Positions 17,356-26,155 of a stretch of 48,302 bases of DNA are shown here, one piece after another. The position numbers were made by a program, and so were the translations under genes. Within the stretch, counting starts at the first letter, position 1, and each line of letters opens with the position of its first letter. The stretch is from Skermanella aerolata KACC 11604 (GTDB lineage: Bacteria > Pseudomonadota > Alphaproteobacteria > Azospirillales > Azospirillaceae): NCBI RefSeq assembly GCF_000936425.1, contig NZ_AVFK01000046.1, positions 1 to 48,302 on the forward strand. Direction: 5' to 3'. The notes beneath the pieces are model-generated. The model was not told where the DNA came from. It saw nothing but the letters and a program-made list of their open reading frames with translations, and searched no databases.

Positions 17356-18468
17356 TCATTCTTTATACGGATCCAGCTCAATAGGTCGGGTGACATGCAC
17401 GGTCAACTCTTCGGGCGTGGCCGTCAACGTGGGTTTCCGGTTCAGCTCCCGATCGACCAGCCGTTCCGCGACACTGGCGCTGCGATCAGCCAGGGCACCG
17501 CCCATGTTGATCACCACGTCGCGGCCATTTCCGCCACCGCCAAACGATGCCAGCCCCCGAACAACATCGACGGCAGTGCCAGCCAGGACAGCGCCCGCCA
17601 GGGCACCGATGTGGTTGTTCACGTCGGCAGGAAGGCCCGCCGCGCCATCGCCACCGGCCCCAGGCATCCCACCCAGATCGATCATCCGGCCATTGGGCAG
17701 AATCAGTGCTGTCCACGCTACTTGCAGCCGTTCGTCGCCATAAGCTGTATCGGCGTTATAGGCTCCAACCAGTGTTGCCCCTGCCGGCGAAGCGTAGCAG
17801 TCACCGCGCGGGCCGGCATAGATCGGCCGCGTTGTCCTGGCCGTCACCTGCCCCGGCGTGGCACTGGAGATGACGCCTTCAGCACTGATCCAGAGGTAAG
17901 AGCCAGGACGCACAGCACACCGGCCCAATTGCCCGACTATGCCGGTCGGCCTGAATGCGTCACTGCTGGCGCCGGCTGCACCATAGAACCCCTGCCTACC
18001 ACCCCGATTGTCGGCTACCTGCTGGTATCCGCGCTGCTGGGAGTCGCCCTGCGCCGACATGTCAGCCTGCGTGGTGCCGGTAATGACGCTGGACATCCGT
18101 TCTTCCTCGGGAACGCCCTTTTTGTTCGTTGGGCCGTAAGATCCAGCGGTGCGCGGTGTCGGCGCCAGGTGCGGAGACGGGATTGCGCCCGGTTCCTTCT
18201 CCGGCTCAGACTTACCGGCCGGTGGCGGGTAAACCGCTGGTGCGTAGTGTGCCTGGAAGTTCAGCGGCGGGGCCGGCGTGTTGGAGTTGCTCGACCTGAT
18301 CTCCTGCTCCTGGCCAGACTGTGACGGGATATCAGGCCACCAATAGGGCCGTGTCACGATGCCCAGGACAGTCCCGGCCAGGGCAAGGCCACCGGCCACG
18401 AAGACGGCAGGGCGAATGCCCCGCCCCGGCTTTGGTTTCGCATACAGAGTTTCCGGGTCGAACGTCAT
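17356..18468 (-). CDS. trbI: TrbI/VirB10 T4SS protein
   Basis: 370 aa. It spans the envelope of the conjugation channel. Seen are a cytoplasmic N-terminus, one membrane segment (about residues 20-40, 'PAVFVAGGLALAGTVLGIVT') and a proline-rich periplasmic linker. The VirB10 beta-barrel domain follows with 'CAVRPGSYLWISAEGVISSA', 'PGQVTARTTRPIYAG', 'YGDERLQVAWTALILPNGRM' and the glycine-rich antenna region 'AGALAGAVLAGTAVDVVRGL'. The start overlaps the trbG stop by 4 bp (ATGA), so it is co-translated with trbG. The length is slightly shorter than RP4 TrbI (about 460), mainly in the linker. Confidence 0.93.
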   Translation of the reverse strand: MTFDPETLYAKPKPGRGIRPAVFVAGGLALAGTVLGIVTRPYWWPDIPSQSGQEQEIRSSNSNTPAPPLNFQAHYAPAVYPPPAGKSEPEKEPGAIPSPHLAPTPRTAGSYGPTNKKGVPEEERMSSVITGTTQADMSAQGDSQQRGYQQVADNRGGRQGFYGAAGASSDAFRPTGIVGQLGRCAVRPGSYLWISAEGVISSATPGQVTARTTRPIYAGPRGDCYASPAGATLVGAYNADTAYGDERLQVAWTALILPNGRMIDLGGMPGAGGDGAAGLPADVNNHIGALAGAVLAGTAVDVVRGLASFGGGGNGRDVVINMGGALADRSASVAERLVDRELNRKPTLTATPEELTVHVTRPIELDPYKE

Positions 18469-19397
18469 TCCTTGCTCCTCTCGATCTTGATTGCTGTAGT
18501 GCCCCAGCGAAGTTCCGCCTTAGCCAGCACCTGGTCGGGAATGACCAGGTACCGCTTGTGGCTCACGTAGGCGTTGACGGGTCGATCAGTGCCGGTGCTG
18601 GTATCAACCACCTTGGGCGGCACCACCTTGCCAGCGTCGACCGGCAGCTCGATCCAGGTCTTGCCGGCGTGCGTGAATACGGCACTGGGTCGCCAGTGCT
18701 CTTTGCTCTGGCCGATGGTGTAGCCGTAATCAGCGACATCGACGGGTATGCCCGGTTCCGATCCGAACGGCTCGATACCCGGCAGGGCATCGCTTGCTGC
18801 GAACTCCAGACCCTTCAGCGGCGCCTTCATCACCACAGCATGGTGGAAGATGCTTTTGTAGGTGTTGATCTTGTAGATCAGCTCGGTCTTGTCCGTCTTG
18901 ATCGTCAAGGTCTGGTTTTTCAGACCACCCTCGTAGGGCCGGATCAGCAGCGTTTGGATGGACTCGCCAGCGTCGTTGGTGCTGATGCCCAGGTCGGCCC
19001 GCTCCCACTTGCTGGGATTGCTGATACTGCCGGCCCGATACACCTGTCCCGGTGGCAGGTCGATCGTGGTCGGCTGACCCTCGGCCATGTAGATCTGGTA
19101 CAGGATCCCGGGGATGGTCGGTACCGTGTAGGTCGCGCCGATATAATCGTCAGGGTCGGGAATGCGGGTACTGCGCTGGTTGACCTCGGCCAGCGCCTTC
19201 AGCGGGTCACGCTTTATCCGTGGGAGGTCCTTCGGCGGGTTGACTTCTGGAACCTGGACGTAGACAGGCACTTCGACAGTGCGGGTTGCAGGTTCCGGTG
19301 CCCCCTGGATAACTGTTTCACCACCGCCTGACAGTCCCGCGGCGCAGGCTCCCAGGATGGTGGTGGATGACAGCAGGATCATCAGGCTGTGGTTCAT
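18465..19397 (-). CDS. trbG: TrbG/VirB9 T4SS lipoprotein
   Basis: 310 aa. An N-terminal lipoprotein signal peptide ends with lipobox LGAC (cysteine about residue 18), so it is anchored in the outer membrane. The VirB9 family fold is indicated by 'ATYTVPTIPGILYQIYMAEG', 'TTIDLPPGQVYRAGSISNPS' and 'RPVNAYVSHKRYLVIPDQVL' near the C-terminus. With TrbI it makes the outer-membrane core of the mating channel. GGGAAGA before ATG is the ribosome site. Palindrome copy C is 27 bp upstream, so trbG-trbI appear to form a separately controlled transcription unit. trbH, which lies between trbG and trbI in RP4 and Ti plasmids, is absent. Confidence 0.93.
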   Translation of the reverse strand: MNHSLMILLSSTTILGACAAGLSGGGETVIQGAPEPATRTVEVPVYVQVPEVNPPKDLPRIKRDPLKALAEVNQRSTRIPDPDDYIGATYTVPTIPGILYQIYMAEGQPTTIDLPPGQVYRAGSISNPSKWERADLGISTNDAGESIQTLLIRPYEGGLKNQTLTIKTDKTELIYKINTYKSIFHHAVVMKAPLKGLEFAASDALPGIEPFGSEPGIPVDVADYGYTIGQSKEHWRPSAVFTHAGKTWIELPVDAGKVVPPKVVDTSTGTDRPVNAYVSHKRYLVIPDQVLAKAELRWGTTAIKIERSKE

Positions 19398-19424
19398 CGG
19401 GTCTTCCCTGCTATCAGAGATAAC

Positions 19425-19441
19425 GTGTTATAAATTAACAC
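19425..19441 (-). promoter_or_regulatory. Transfer-region palindrome, copy C
   Basis: GTGTTATAAATTAACAC, all six arm positions paired. Read on the minus strand, TTGAAG and TATAAC are 16 bp apart, with TATAAC inside the palindrome. This is the best promoter candidate of the six sites. It lies between trbF (stop 19463) and trbG (start 19397). Confidence 0.8.
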
Positions 19442-19462
19442 GATCAGGCTTCAACCGAAAGG

Positions 19463-20209
19463 TCAGGGCTTTACCAGGCCGGCCGGAATACGGAACACTT
19501 CGCTGTCCACGTGGGTGATCCAGAGGCCGGAAGGGTTTTTGTTGAACTCGGCCTGATCCATCGGCTGCCGGTGGATCACCACGAAGTTGCCGGTGCGGCG
19601 GACAGGCACCAGCGTCTGAGTTCCCTGGATTTCGTACTCGATCCAATCGAGGGTAAAGGTGCTGGAGTTTGGCGACACCAGCCGGGCGCCCAGCGGTTCG
19701 ATCGACCGCGAAATCCCCTGATCCGCCTGATCGTTGGGAAAATTGATCGTGTAATATTCGGTAAGCCGGGCTTTGGGCACATCGTCCAGGCTGTTGAATG
19801 CCTGGGTCACGTTGTTGCCCATCAAGACCTTGTCGGGACTGATCCAGCGGGCATTCCTGATCCACTGGCGCAGAAAAGAGTCGATGTCGGCCATCCCCGG
19901 TGAGTACGGCCGATCAGATCCGAACATAGGCTTGATGATGCCGTTGGCGTCACGCTCGCCGACGAAAACCTGCACCGGACGATTGGCGACCAACCAGTCG
20001 TACTGATGATCGCGCCATGCTCCGTAGCTGGCGCCGATCAGGCCGACCATCAAGCCGATCCGGCCATAGGCATAACCGACACCGGCAATGCCGCCGATCT
20101 TCCAGAAGTTACGATCCCACATCGATGTGCGTGGTTCGGCACCGCCGAAGTCGGGCATTCGGGTCGCCGATCCGATCATGTCTTTGCTCTTGCCGCTGAT
20201 GATGGTCAT
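19463..20209 (-). CDS. trbF: TrbF/VirB8 T4SS protein
   Basis: 248 aa inner-membrane protein with a short cytoplasmic N-terminus and one membrane segment (about residues 36-58, 'IGGIAGVGYAYGRIGLMVGL'). The periplasmic VirB8/NTF2-like domain follows: 'SFLRQWIRNARWISPDKVLM', 'YTINFPNDQADQGISR', and the strand-rich end 'SNSSTFTLDWIEYEIQGTQ'. VirB8 proteins nucleate the channel at the inner membrane. GAGGTG precedes the ATG. The start is 9 bp after the trbL stop, so both are in one unit. Confidence 0.92.
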   Translation of the reverse strand: MTIISGKSKDMIGSATRMPDFGGAEPRTSMWDRNFWKIGGIAGVGYAYGRIGLMVGLIGASYGAWRDHQYDWLVANRPVQVFVGERDANGIIKPMFGSDRPYSPGMADIDSFLRQWIRNARWISPDKVLMGNNVTQAFNSLDDVPKARLTEYYTINFPNDQADQGISRSIEPLGARLVSPNSSTFTLDWIEYEIQGTQTLVPVRRTGNFVVIHRQPMDQAEFNKNPSGLWITHVDSEVFRIPAGLVKP

Positions 20210-20218
20210 CTCGACACC

Positions 20219-21448
20219 TCAAAGATCGCGGGAAAGACTGGGTGCGTTGCCGGATGTCTGCCCGTCGGTGCCTGGGGGGATTGCGCTGCGAACGCGCTGA
20301 AGAAAATCTGTCTTGTGGCCACTCCCGCCGGATCGGCTGGGTCCACGGTTATAAGCCGACTTCATGCCGACCACAGCGCTGGAGCCACGATCGGCCGCAC
20401 TGGCTACCGGTGCCACCGCGGCTCGCGCAGCATTGCCGCCCCGCATCGCCGACTGGGCCATATTAGCAGCTCCACCTGGTGCGAAGGACTGGTTAAAGCT
20501 GTTGGCTGCGCGACCTGCCGCCGTCGCCGTCGCCGATCCGATCGCCCTTACTGGAACGCTGGTAACTCCCTGACGTGCCGCCGCGACACCTTCCTTGATC
20601 GCCATGGCCGCGCCGATCGTGGTCATCATCGGCAGGGCTGCGGAAAGACCTGGACCGCCGGAAATCAGCGCCGCCGCGACAACGGGAACTGCTAGTCCGA
20701 AGACTAGCAAGAGGAGCGCCATAATCGCCGAGCCCAGAGCCCCGTTTATCGTCAGTTCATCTGTGCCCGCCGGCAGGGACGCATCAAAATAGTTGATGCT
20801 GAATCCCAGGACCATCGACATGACGAATAGCTTTGCCCCGGCAGCGAAGACGAACCCCAGCGGCCTTTCGGCTAGAAACGCCGATCCCCTGAAGGCTGCA
20901 AAGGCCAGGAATGGCCAGGCCGCTAGACTGACCAGATGGAATTCAACAATCGAAAAGAAGACGTTCAGGTATAGGACGATAAAGGCAAATTCCAGCAGCC
21001 CCTGCGCCAGCCAAAGGCTTCCGACCTTGCCCATGTTCCAGAACGATCCAGTCCCTGCCATCAGTTCATCAATGGTCCGCTCGATTGGAGCCTTGGCTAG
21101 GTCCAAGCTGTCCAGGACCCGGCTCGGATGGTGCATGATATCGCCCGCGTCGGCCACTCCGCCGGCCACGCCGCCAAGCTGCTGAAAGTAGCCGCCGACC
21201 TGCTCGTAAAAGGTCGGCCAGTTTTTGATAACGAAGGTCAGGAACCCGACGTAGAACACCGTCATAAAGAACTGGCCGATGACGGCTTTGCCTTCCTCCC
21301 CTGACATCACGAACTTTATGCCCAGTATCCCGAAGGTGACCATGATCATGATGCTAGTCAGTCCGAACACGTCCCCCTGGAGTGTCCCGAAACCGGTTTC
21401 GACCAGTCCCAAGATCGCCGCAAGGAATTTGTCGCCCGTATCACCCAT
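20219..21448 (-). CDS. trbL: TrbL/VirB6 polytopic T4SS protein
   Basis: 409 aa with about six to seven hydrophobic segments between residues 25 and 280 (for example 'GLTSIMIMVTFGILGIKFVM', 'FMTVFYVGFLTFVIKNWPTF', 'LLEFAFIVLYLNVFFSIVEF' and 'ALLLLVFGLAVPVVAAALIS') and a long hydrophilic, glycine/alanine/serine-rich C-terminal tail. This is the classic TrbL layout of an inner-membrane channel component. Its start follows the TrbK-like stop by three bases. Confidence 0.93.
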   Translation of the reverse strand: MGDTGDKFLAAILGLVETGFGTLQGDVFGLTSIMIMVTFGILGIKFVMSGEEGKAVIGQFFMTVFYVGFLTFVIKNWPTFYEQVGGYFQQLGGVAGGVADAGDIMHHPSRVLDSLDLAKAPIERTIDELMAGTGSFWNMGKVGSLWLAQGLLEFAFIVLYLNVFFSIVEFHLVSLAAWPFLAFAAFRGSAFLAERPLGFVFAAGAKLFVMSMVLGFSINYFDASLPAGTDELTINGALGSAIMALLLLVFGLAVPVVAAALISGGPGLSAALPMMTTIGAAMAIKEGVAAARQGVTSVPVRAIGSATATAAGRAANSFNQSFAPGGAANMAQSAMRGGNAARAAVAPVASAADRGSSAVVGMKSAYNRGPSRSGGSGHKTDFLQRVRSAIPPGTDGQTSGNAPSLSRDL

Positions 21449-21451
21449 GCC

Positions 21452-21736
21452 TTAATTCCCCGAGCGAGTCTGTGCGGTCGGGTCGTCCTTCTTAACCCGC
21501 CACTCTCGACTGACCGGCCCAATCGGTGCGGTCGGCCCGGTTCGTTTGTCTTTCAGTTCCGGTGGCAGGGCATCTTGTTGACGAAGCCGCTCCCAGCCGG
21601 CCGAATCGCTGGTGAGCCGGTCCCCGGTGCGGCGCGCTTCTTCTTCCTCTTCCGGTTTGCAGCCGGTCAGGAAGCTGATCAGATGGAACACCAGGATTGC
21701 CAGTAGGACGTTTTTCACCATGGTCGCGTGGCCCAT
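21452..21736 (-). CDS. trbK: TrbK-like small lipoprotein (entry exclusion position)
   Basis: 94 aa from ATG 21736, which has GGGGAGG eight bases upstream; an ATG at 21769 would overlap trbJ by 31 bp and lacks such a site. The signal peptide 'VKNVLLAILVFHLISFLTGC' ends in the lipobox LTGC, followed by an acidic patch (PEEEEEARR). The mature part is small and charged. The order trbJ-trbK-trbL and the lipoprotein nature match TrbK, which in RP4 mediates entry exclusion. Sequence similarity to TrbK itself cannot be judged by eye, so position carries most of the weight. Confidence 0.75.
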   Translation of the reverse strand: MGHATMVKNVLLAILVFHLISFLTGCKPEEEEEARRTGDRLTSDSAGWERLRQQDALPPELKDKRTGPTAPIGPVSREWRVKKDDPTAQTRSGN

Positions 21737-21738
21737 TG

Positions 21739-22437
21739 TCATTTCCTCCCCTTGCTGATTCGTGCCCAACCGGGCGAGTCTTTTACCAGCGCCTCACCCA
21801 TGGCTCGCTGACGGTCGATGTCGCTGGTTTCAGCGGCCATCACGGTCTCGACCGCCCGCTGGTGCGCCATTGTCGTACTCTGCATGTTGGCGATCTGACC
21901 GCTGAGACTGGCAAGTAGCTGGTTACCAGCTTGGATCGCCGCTGTCTGCCCCGGCGCCGCCTGGGAGGCCGCAACCAGGGTGCCGACGCGCCGCGCCGAT
22001 GCTTCCTGTTCCGCCACGGCAGCCGCCTCGACCCGCCAGCTTTCCTGCAACGCACCTTCCGACACCCGGCGCCAGTCCTGCACCTTGCCAGCCAGCTCGC
22101 GCTGGCTGATGCCTTTCTGGTATTCCTCGGGAAAGCAGCGCCGAAACAGATCGTCGCTGGCGTTGATACTCTCGATCGCAGGATTGAGCACGCCCAGGAT
22201 GGCCCGTACCTGCTGCATGCTGCGGACGACATCATCGCTGCTGTTCATGCTCAGGCTCGACAGCATGCGCGCCTGATATTCGAGCTGGCGCACCGTGTTG
22301 ATGACGGTTTCAATTTCCTTGGCCAGCACCATCAACTGGGTTGGCTCCAGGGCATAAGCGATGGCATGGGCTGGGGCCGGGGCAAGAGACGCCCCAGCCA
22401 TCCCTGCCGCCACCATCAGGGCAACCGCCCGTGTCAC
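21739..22437 (-). CDS. trbJ: TrbJ/VirB5 T4SS protein
   Basis: The start is GTG at 22437, overlapping the stop of the upstream gene as GTGA (232 aa); the longer open frame from 22536 has no signal sequence. From the GTG a signal peptide is evident ('VALMVAAGMAGASLAPAPAH', cleavage near AHA). The mature protein is helical ('LMVLAKEIETVINTVRQLEY', 'ALQESWRVEAAAVAEQEASA') as in VirB5/TrbJ, a periplasmic minor pilus component. The distal motif 'QIANMQSTTMAHQRAVETVM' is typical of TrbJ. Confidence 0.9.
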   Translation of the reverse strand: MTRAVALMVAAGMAGASLAPAPAHAIAYALEPTQLMVLAKEIETVINTVRQLEYQARMLSSLSMNSSDDVVRSMQQVRAILGVLNPAIESINASDDLFRRCFPEEYQKGISQRELAGKVQDWRRVSEGALQESWRVEAAAVAEQEASARRVGTLVAASQAAPGQTAAIQAGNQLLASLSGQIANMQSTTMAHQRAVETVMAAETSDIDRQRAMGEALVKDSPGWARISKGRK

Positions 22438-22898
22438 GCGGCACCCCGCATGGCCTGATAAGACCAGAGCGCAAGGCGAACACACGCCGCAAGGCTCAGC
22501 ACCGCCAAGGCTGACCACAGATAGGCAAAGCGCCACGTGATGTCGGCGGCAGCCGCGTAGTCGGGCGAGTCAAAAGAAGTCAGCAGCGACCAGATCAGGA
22601 CGGAGGCAAACACGAAACCGAAAAGGCCTAGTGCGACACCAGCAGCAGGAACCTTGATCTGGTCGCGCCTGATCCTGAAAAGCCACCACGAAAAGCCAGC
22701 TAAGCCAGCGGTCATCAGCTCAACGATGTAGCGCGCTTGATTGAGCGCTGCCCAATCCTCGACCGTTATCTGGCTTTGCCCGGCAGCGCGCAGACCATCA
22801 GCAATGCCGACATTGAACAGCCCCGACGCCACAATGCCAAAGAACACAGCCGCCACGGCAGGCGACTTCAGAACCGGATGCACCTTGAAATCGCTCAT
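22434..22898 (-). CDS. Membrane protein between trbE and trbJ, unknown function
   Basis: 154 aa with four hydrophobic segments: about 12-33 'SPAVAAVFFGIVASGLFNVG', 58-78 'YIVELMTAGLAGFSWWLF', 84-108 'AAGVALGLFGFVFASVLIW' and 123-147 'WRFAYLWSALAVLSLAACVR'. GGAGG lies eight bases before the ATG. In Ti-type trb operons trbE is followed directly by trbJ, so this gene is an insertion into the order. It is the first gene of the unit that starts behind palindrome copy D and is coupled by GTGA to trbJ. I do not recognise the family. It might be an immunity, exclusion or channel-assembly protein, by inference from place only. Confidence 0.75.
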   Translation of the reverse strand: MSDFKVHPVLKSPAVAAVFFGIVASGLFNVGIADGLRAAGQSQITVEDWAALNQARYIVELMTAGLAGFSWWLFRIRRDQIKVPAAGVALGLFGFVFASVLIWSLLTSFDSPDYAAAADITWRFAYLWSALAVLSLAACVRLALWSYQAMRGAA

Positions 22899-22921
22899 TT
22901 CCAGACCTCCACGGTCGTTCA

Positions 22922-22938
22922 GTGTTATGTTTTAACAC
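22922..22938 (-). promoter_or_regulatory. Transfer-region palindrome, copy D
   Basis: GTGTTATGTTTTAACAC, all six arm positions paired. On the minus strand TTGTTC and CATAAC are 17 bp apart, with CATAAC in the palindrome, a possible promoter. It lies between trbE (stop 22954) and the membrane gene (start 22898). Confidence 0.78.
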
Positions 22939-22953
22939 GCTTGACGGAACAAA

Positions 22954-25506
22954 TCACTGTGCTGCGAACCGGAATGCGCCGATCCCGTTGATCTTCCGCA
23001 GCGTCTCGGCCTCCTGGTGAAAACCGTTCACTTCCAGCCAGCCCTCGAAAAAACGGTCGGCGCCGTATTCCGCCAGTACCCGGTCGGCCTTGGCGTGATC
23101 CTCATCGCTACTGGAACCGCAGACAGACCGGCCAACTGGCGTGTCGTACAGGCCCAGATCGAATACCCGGCTGCCCAGGCTGCTGCGCACATAGTAGTCG
23201 CGTTTTCGCGTCATGGCAGCGATTATGTCGATCTCATCATCCCGCAGGCCCAGTTCCTGGTAATAGCTCCGGATGATCGATCCGCGCGCCTCGTCATTGG
23301 CCAGGAATACTTTGGTCAGGCACTCCGAAATTAGCGTCGATGCCTGATCCGAGTTGACACTGTCGGCGATTTCCTGACTGGCGAAGTGGATGGCAACCCG
23401 GCGCTTGCGCAGGGTCTTGAGCCATGCCTTGATCTTTCTGGCGAACTCGCCGACCAGCAGGAACTGCCAACCCTCATCCAGGATAATCAGGGTCGGCCGA
23501 CCGTCAAACATGCCTTCCAGCCGGTGGAAGATATACGACAGCACGGCGCCGGATGCCCTGGGCGACTTCAGCAGCTCGCCCATCTCGAAAGTCACCCAGC
23601 GGCTGTTCAGATCCAGATGATCCTGATCACCGTTGAGCAGATGGCCATAAGCGCCCGTTGTGAAATCCTCCAGCGCCAGCTTGACCGGATCATCGAACTG
23701 ATCGGTTCGGTAAAGCTGGAGAAACGCCGTCATGGTTCGTAGGTCCGGGTCATCGATTGCGGCAACCGCCTGCACCGCTTCCCAGACCCGTTTCTGGATG
23801 CTCGGCACGACTTTCACACCGGCCTGTTCGATCCGGTCGCACAGCCAGTCACGTGCCCAGACTTTTTCCGGATAATCATCGACGTGCCGCAGCGGCTGGA
23901 AAGCCAGCGATTTGGCGTCCAGGCTGTAATAGGTACCGCCTGCGCACAGGGTAGGAATGCGCGCCGATTTGCCCTGTTCAAAGATCCGCACATGGGCATT
24001 CCTGTACCGAAAGAGCTGGTTGGCCGACAATGCTTCCAGGGCTGACTTGCCGCTGCCGTTTGGCCCGACAATGTTGACCATGCCGCTGTCACCGACCCAT
24101 GGGTTGTAGCGGAACGGGTCGTTGTTGCCGGTCGAGCATGCGATCAGTGGCGCACTGTCGGTTCCATCCTCGCGCTTGATTGCGCTGTTCCCAACTGGCC
24201 CACCCCATTTGGTCGTCGTGCGGATCAGGTGCGACAGGTTCATGCTGGTCACCACTCGCCGCCTGATGTTGGCGAACGGATGCCCAGGGATACTGCCGAG
24301 CCACGCATCGACCGTGTTATGGGTTTCCACAATTGCCGTCATCGTCCTGCCGTTGATGGCTTCCCGCACGGCTGCCGCCATCTCGTCGGCAATTGTCTCG
24401 TCCTTATCCATGACGGTAACGGTCAGGTTCAGCCGGCCCAGTGAAATCAGGTCGTTGCGAACTGCCGACGCGGCGGCATCCACTTCACCGCCGCGCTCGA
24501 TCGCCGTGCCGTCTAGGTCGGTTGCCGGTGTCTTGTTCCAGGCCTCGTGCAGGATCGCTCGCAGACCCTTGCGGGCTCGCTTCCAGCGGTCGGCCGTGGC
24601 ATCCAGAAAGGTGTCCGTCTCGCTGCTGTCGAACGGCACCCAGCGCCAGCAGGCCCGGTACTCGATCCCCAGATCGTCCAGGTGGTTCAGCAGGATCGGG
24701 TATGTGTGCGACGGGTATGTCAGGACGGAAACGACGCGCAGGTGATGGTCGCCCAACATCGGCGCCATGCCGGGTATCAGGTCGCAGTCGGTCAGCATGT
24801 CGTCGATCGGCATGCCCCAGTCCAGCGTCGTCACCGGGTGGTGCCGGTTGGAGACACAGGAATGCAGATAGGTCAGAGTTTCGTCGGTGTTCAGCAGATC
24901 GACCTGCGGCATGCCGGTGTGGCGCAGCGCCAGGGCAAAGCCTTCCATCTCCTGGCGGTACTGCCGCACGAACTCGCGATAGTTGCCGACCAGACCCTTG
25001 GGTACGTTACGCATCCAGAGATGCTGAAAGCGACCCTGCCGGTCGGTCGGCAATGCCCGCGCGTGAGTAATGTAGCAGCTCGTCTCCAGGTGAGAACCGG
25101 CCCGGTTATAGGTGGCGACCCGCTCGGCCTCGATCATCCAGCTGGCATCATCACCCGGCCATTCCTCGCGGGTCGGAACAACCAGCGGCTTTGAGCGCTG
25201 GCGGCACGCATCGACCCAGAGCGCCGTGCCGCCCTGGAGCCTCTTAAGCACGTTGTTGATCCGGCTGTCGAAATCAGCCTGGACCTGACGGCTGCTGGAC
25301 TGATCGTCCAGACCGCGAAAAGCGATCGACTGTTGGACGCCGCCCCACTTGGTCAGGATCGTTCCATCGTCATCCAGGGGGAATGTCCAAGGCATGACGG
25401 AGCGCAGCATGCCGTCGTCAGGGTAGTGACCCAGCGGCCAGAGCATGCGCCATGCTTTGGCAAGGATGTTCCGGTGTTCGGTACGAAAAGCGCCAATGTC
25501 AAACAC
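22954..25506 (-). CDS. trbE: TrbE/VirB4 T4SS ATPase
   Basis: 850 aa, the expected size for TrbE. The N-terminal half is the CagE/TrbE/VirB domain. The ATPase domain has Walker A 'IVGPNGSGKSALEALSANQL' (about residue 480), Walker B 'RPTLIILDEGWQFLLVGEFA' (about 670), and downstream 'KTLRKRRVAIHFASQEIADS' with the conserved Gln. It energises assembly of the channel and pilus at the inner membrane. The ATG overlaps the end of trbD by 8 bp, which places both in one unit with trbC. Confidence 0.96.
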   Translation of the reverse strand: MFDIGAFRTEHRNILAKAWRMLWPLGHYPDDGMLRSVMPWTFPLDDDGTILTKWGGVQQSIAFRGLDDQSSSRQVQADFDSRINNVLKRLQGGTALWVDACRQRSKPLVVPTREEWPGDDASWMIEAERVATYNRAGSHLETSCYITHARALPTDRQGRFQHLWMRNVPKGLVGNYREFVRQYRQEMEGFALALRHTGMPQVDLLNTDETLTYLHSCVSNRHHPVTTLDWGMPIDDMLTDCDLIPGMAPMLGDHHLRVVSVLTYPSHTYPILLNHLDDLGIEYRACWRWVPFDSSETDTFLDATADRWKRARKGLRAILHEAWNKTPATDLDGTAIERGGEVDAAASAVRNDLISLGRLNLTVTVMDKDETIADEMAAAVREAINGRTMTAIVETHNTVDAWLGSIPGHPFANIRRRVVTSMNLSHLIRTTTKWGGPVGNSAIKREDGTDSAPLIACSTGNNDPFRYNPWVGDSGMVNIVGPNGSGKSALEALSANQLFRYRNAHVRIFEQGKSARIPTLCAGGTYYSLDAKSLAFQPLRHVDDYPEKVWARDWLCDRIEQAGVKVVPSIQKRVWEAVQAVAAIDDPDLRTMTAFLQLYRTDQFDDPVKLALEDFTTGAYGHLLNGDQDHLDLNSRWVTFEMGELLKSPRASGAVLSYIFHRLEGMFDGRPTLIILDEGWQFLLVGEFARKIKAWLKTLRKRRVAIHFASQEIADSVNSDQASTLISECLTKVFLANDEARGSIIRSYYQELGLRDDEIDIIAAMTRKRDYYVRSSLGSRVFDLGLYDTPVGRSVCGSSSDEDHAKADRVLAEYGADRFFEGWLEVNGFHQEAETLRKINGIGAFRFAAQ

Positions 25507-25768
25507 GTAAATGCCTCACGAATTTTGCTGCGCGAAAGGTAACCGACAGTTTTTCATCATCGTTTTCGTGCAATTTCTTCAGGCACCAGTGACTGAAGAT
25601 TGAGAGCAGGAAGCAGATGATGATGTTGTGGGTGCCGAAACCCAGCGAGACCCAGCAAACCATCTGGATCGACGCCATGCGCCACGGCACCCCGACAATC
25701 ATGGTTGGTCTGTAGAGAGCTGACCAGCATTCCGCCCGCCAGCCCTCCGGCTCCAAATCACTACTCAC
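25499..25768 (-). CDS. trbD: TrbD/VirB3 T4SS protein
   Basis: 89 aa from a GTG at 25768 that overlaps the trbC stop as GTGA; a longer frame up to 25834 lies antisense-free within trbC and is unlikely. VirB3-type proteins are small, with a membrane hairpin near the N-terminus. Here 'LYRPTMIVGVPWRMASIQMV' and 'NIIICFLLSIFSHWCLKKLH' supply the conserved 'xxRPxxxxGVP' beginning and the hydrophobic parts. The place between trbC and trbE agrees. Confidence 0.88.
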   Translation of the reverse strand: MSSDLEPEGWRAECWSALYRPTMIVGVPWRMASIQMVCWVSLGFGTHNIIICFLLSIFSHWCLKKLHENDDEKLSVTFRAAKFVRHLRV

Positions 25769-26079
25769 GGACCGCTCAGCGGCAGCACAGCGCCGGCTGC
25801 CATGCCAAAGGTCGTGGGCGAGGTTGCTGACCACGCAATGATACCGGCGCCCAGCACGAAGGTGACGCCCGACGCAATCGCGGCGCCACCACCTCGCATC
25901 ATCACCAGAATGCCGATCAGGGCGCAGCCGATGGCGATGGCGATGCCGCCGATCGGTCCGGTAATATCGGCCATCAGATCGGCCAGGTTCTTCACGAACG
26001 GATACTTGCCGGCACCGGCAAACGCATAACTGGGCGCCAGGACAGCGGCAGAGGCGACGGCAGGAGAAATGCGCTTCAT
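25765..26079 (-). CDS. trbC: TrbC/VirB2 prepilin
   Basis: 104 aa from ATG 26079. The signal peptide 'MKRISPAVASAAVLAPSYAF' has a probable cleavage after AFA. Two hydrophobic segments follow: 'ITGPIGGIAIAIGCALIGIL' and 'AIASGVTFVLGAGIIAWSAT'. This is the compact prepilin layout of TrbC/VirB2, and TraF, encoded upstream, may process or cyclise it as known in RP4. Palindrome copy E is 48 bp before the start, so trbC-trbD-trbE begin a separate unit. Confidence 0.92.
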   Translation of the reverse strand: MKRISPAVASAAVLAPSYAFAGAGKYPFVKNLADLMADITGPIGGIAIAIGCALIGILVMMRGGGAAIASGVTFVLGAGIIAWSATSPTTFGMAAGAVLPLSGP

Positions 26080-26127
26080 GGTTCGATGTCCATTTCCTGG
26101 GTTGCTGGGCACCATGTGCGAGCCCAT

Positions 26128-26144
26128 GTGTTTATTTTTAACAC
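26128..26144 (-). promoter_or_regulatory. Transfer-region palindrome, copy E
   Basis: GTGTTTATTTTTAACAC; five of six arm positions pair. It lies between trbB (stop 26156) and trbC. It overlaps the start of an upstream-extended trbC frame, which supports the later trbC start at 26079. Confidence 0.75.
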
Positions 26145-26155
26145 AAACAAATCAG

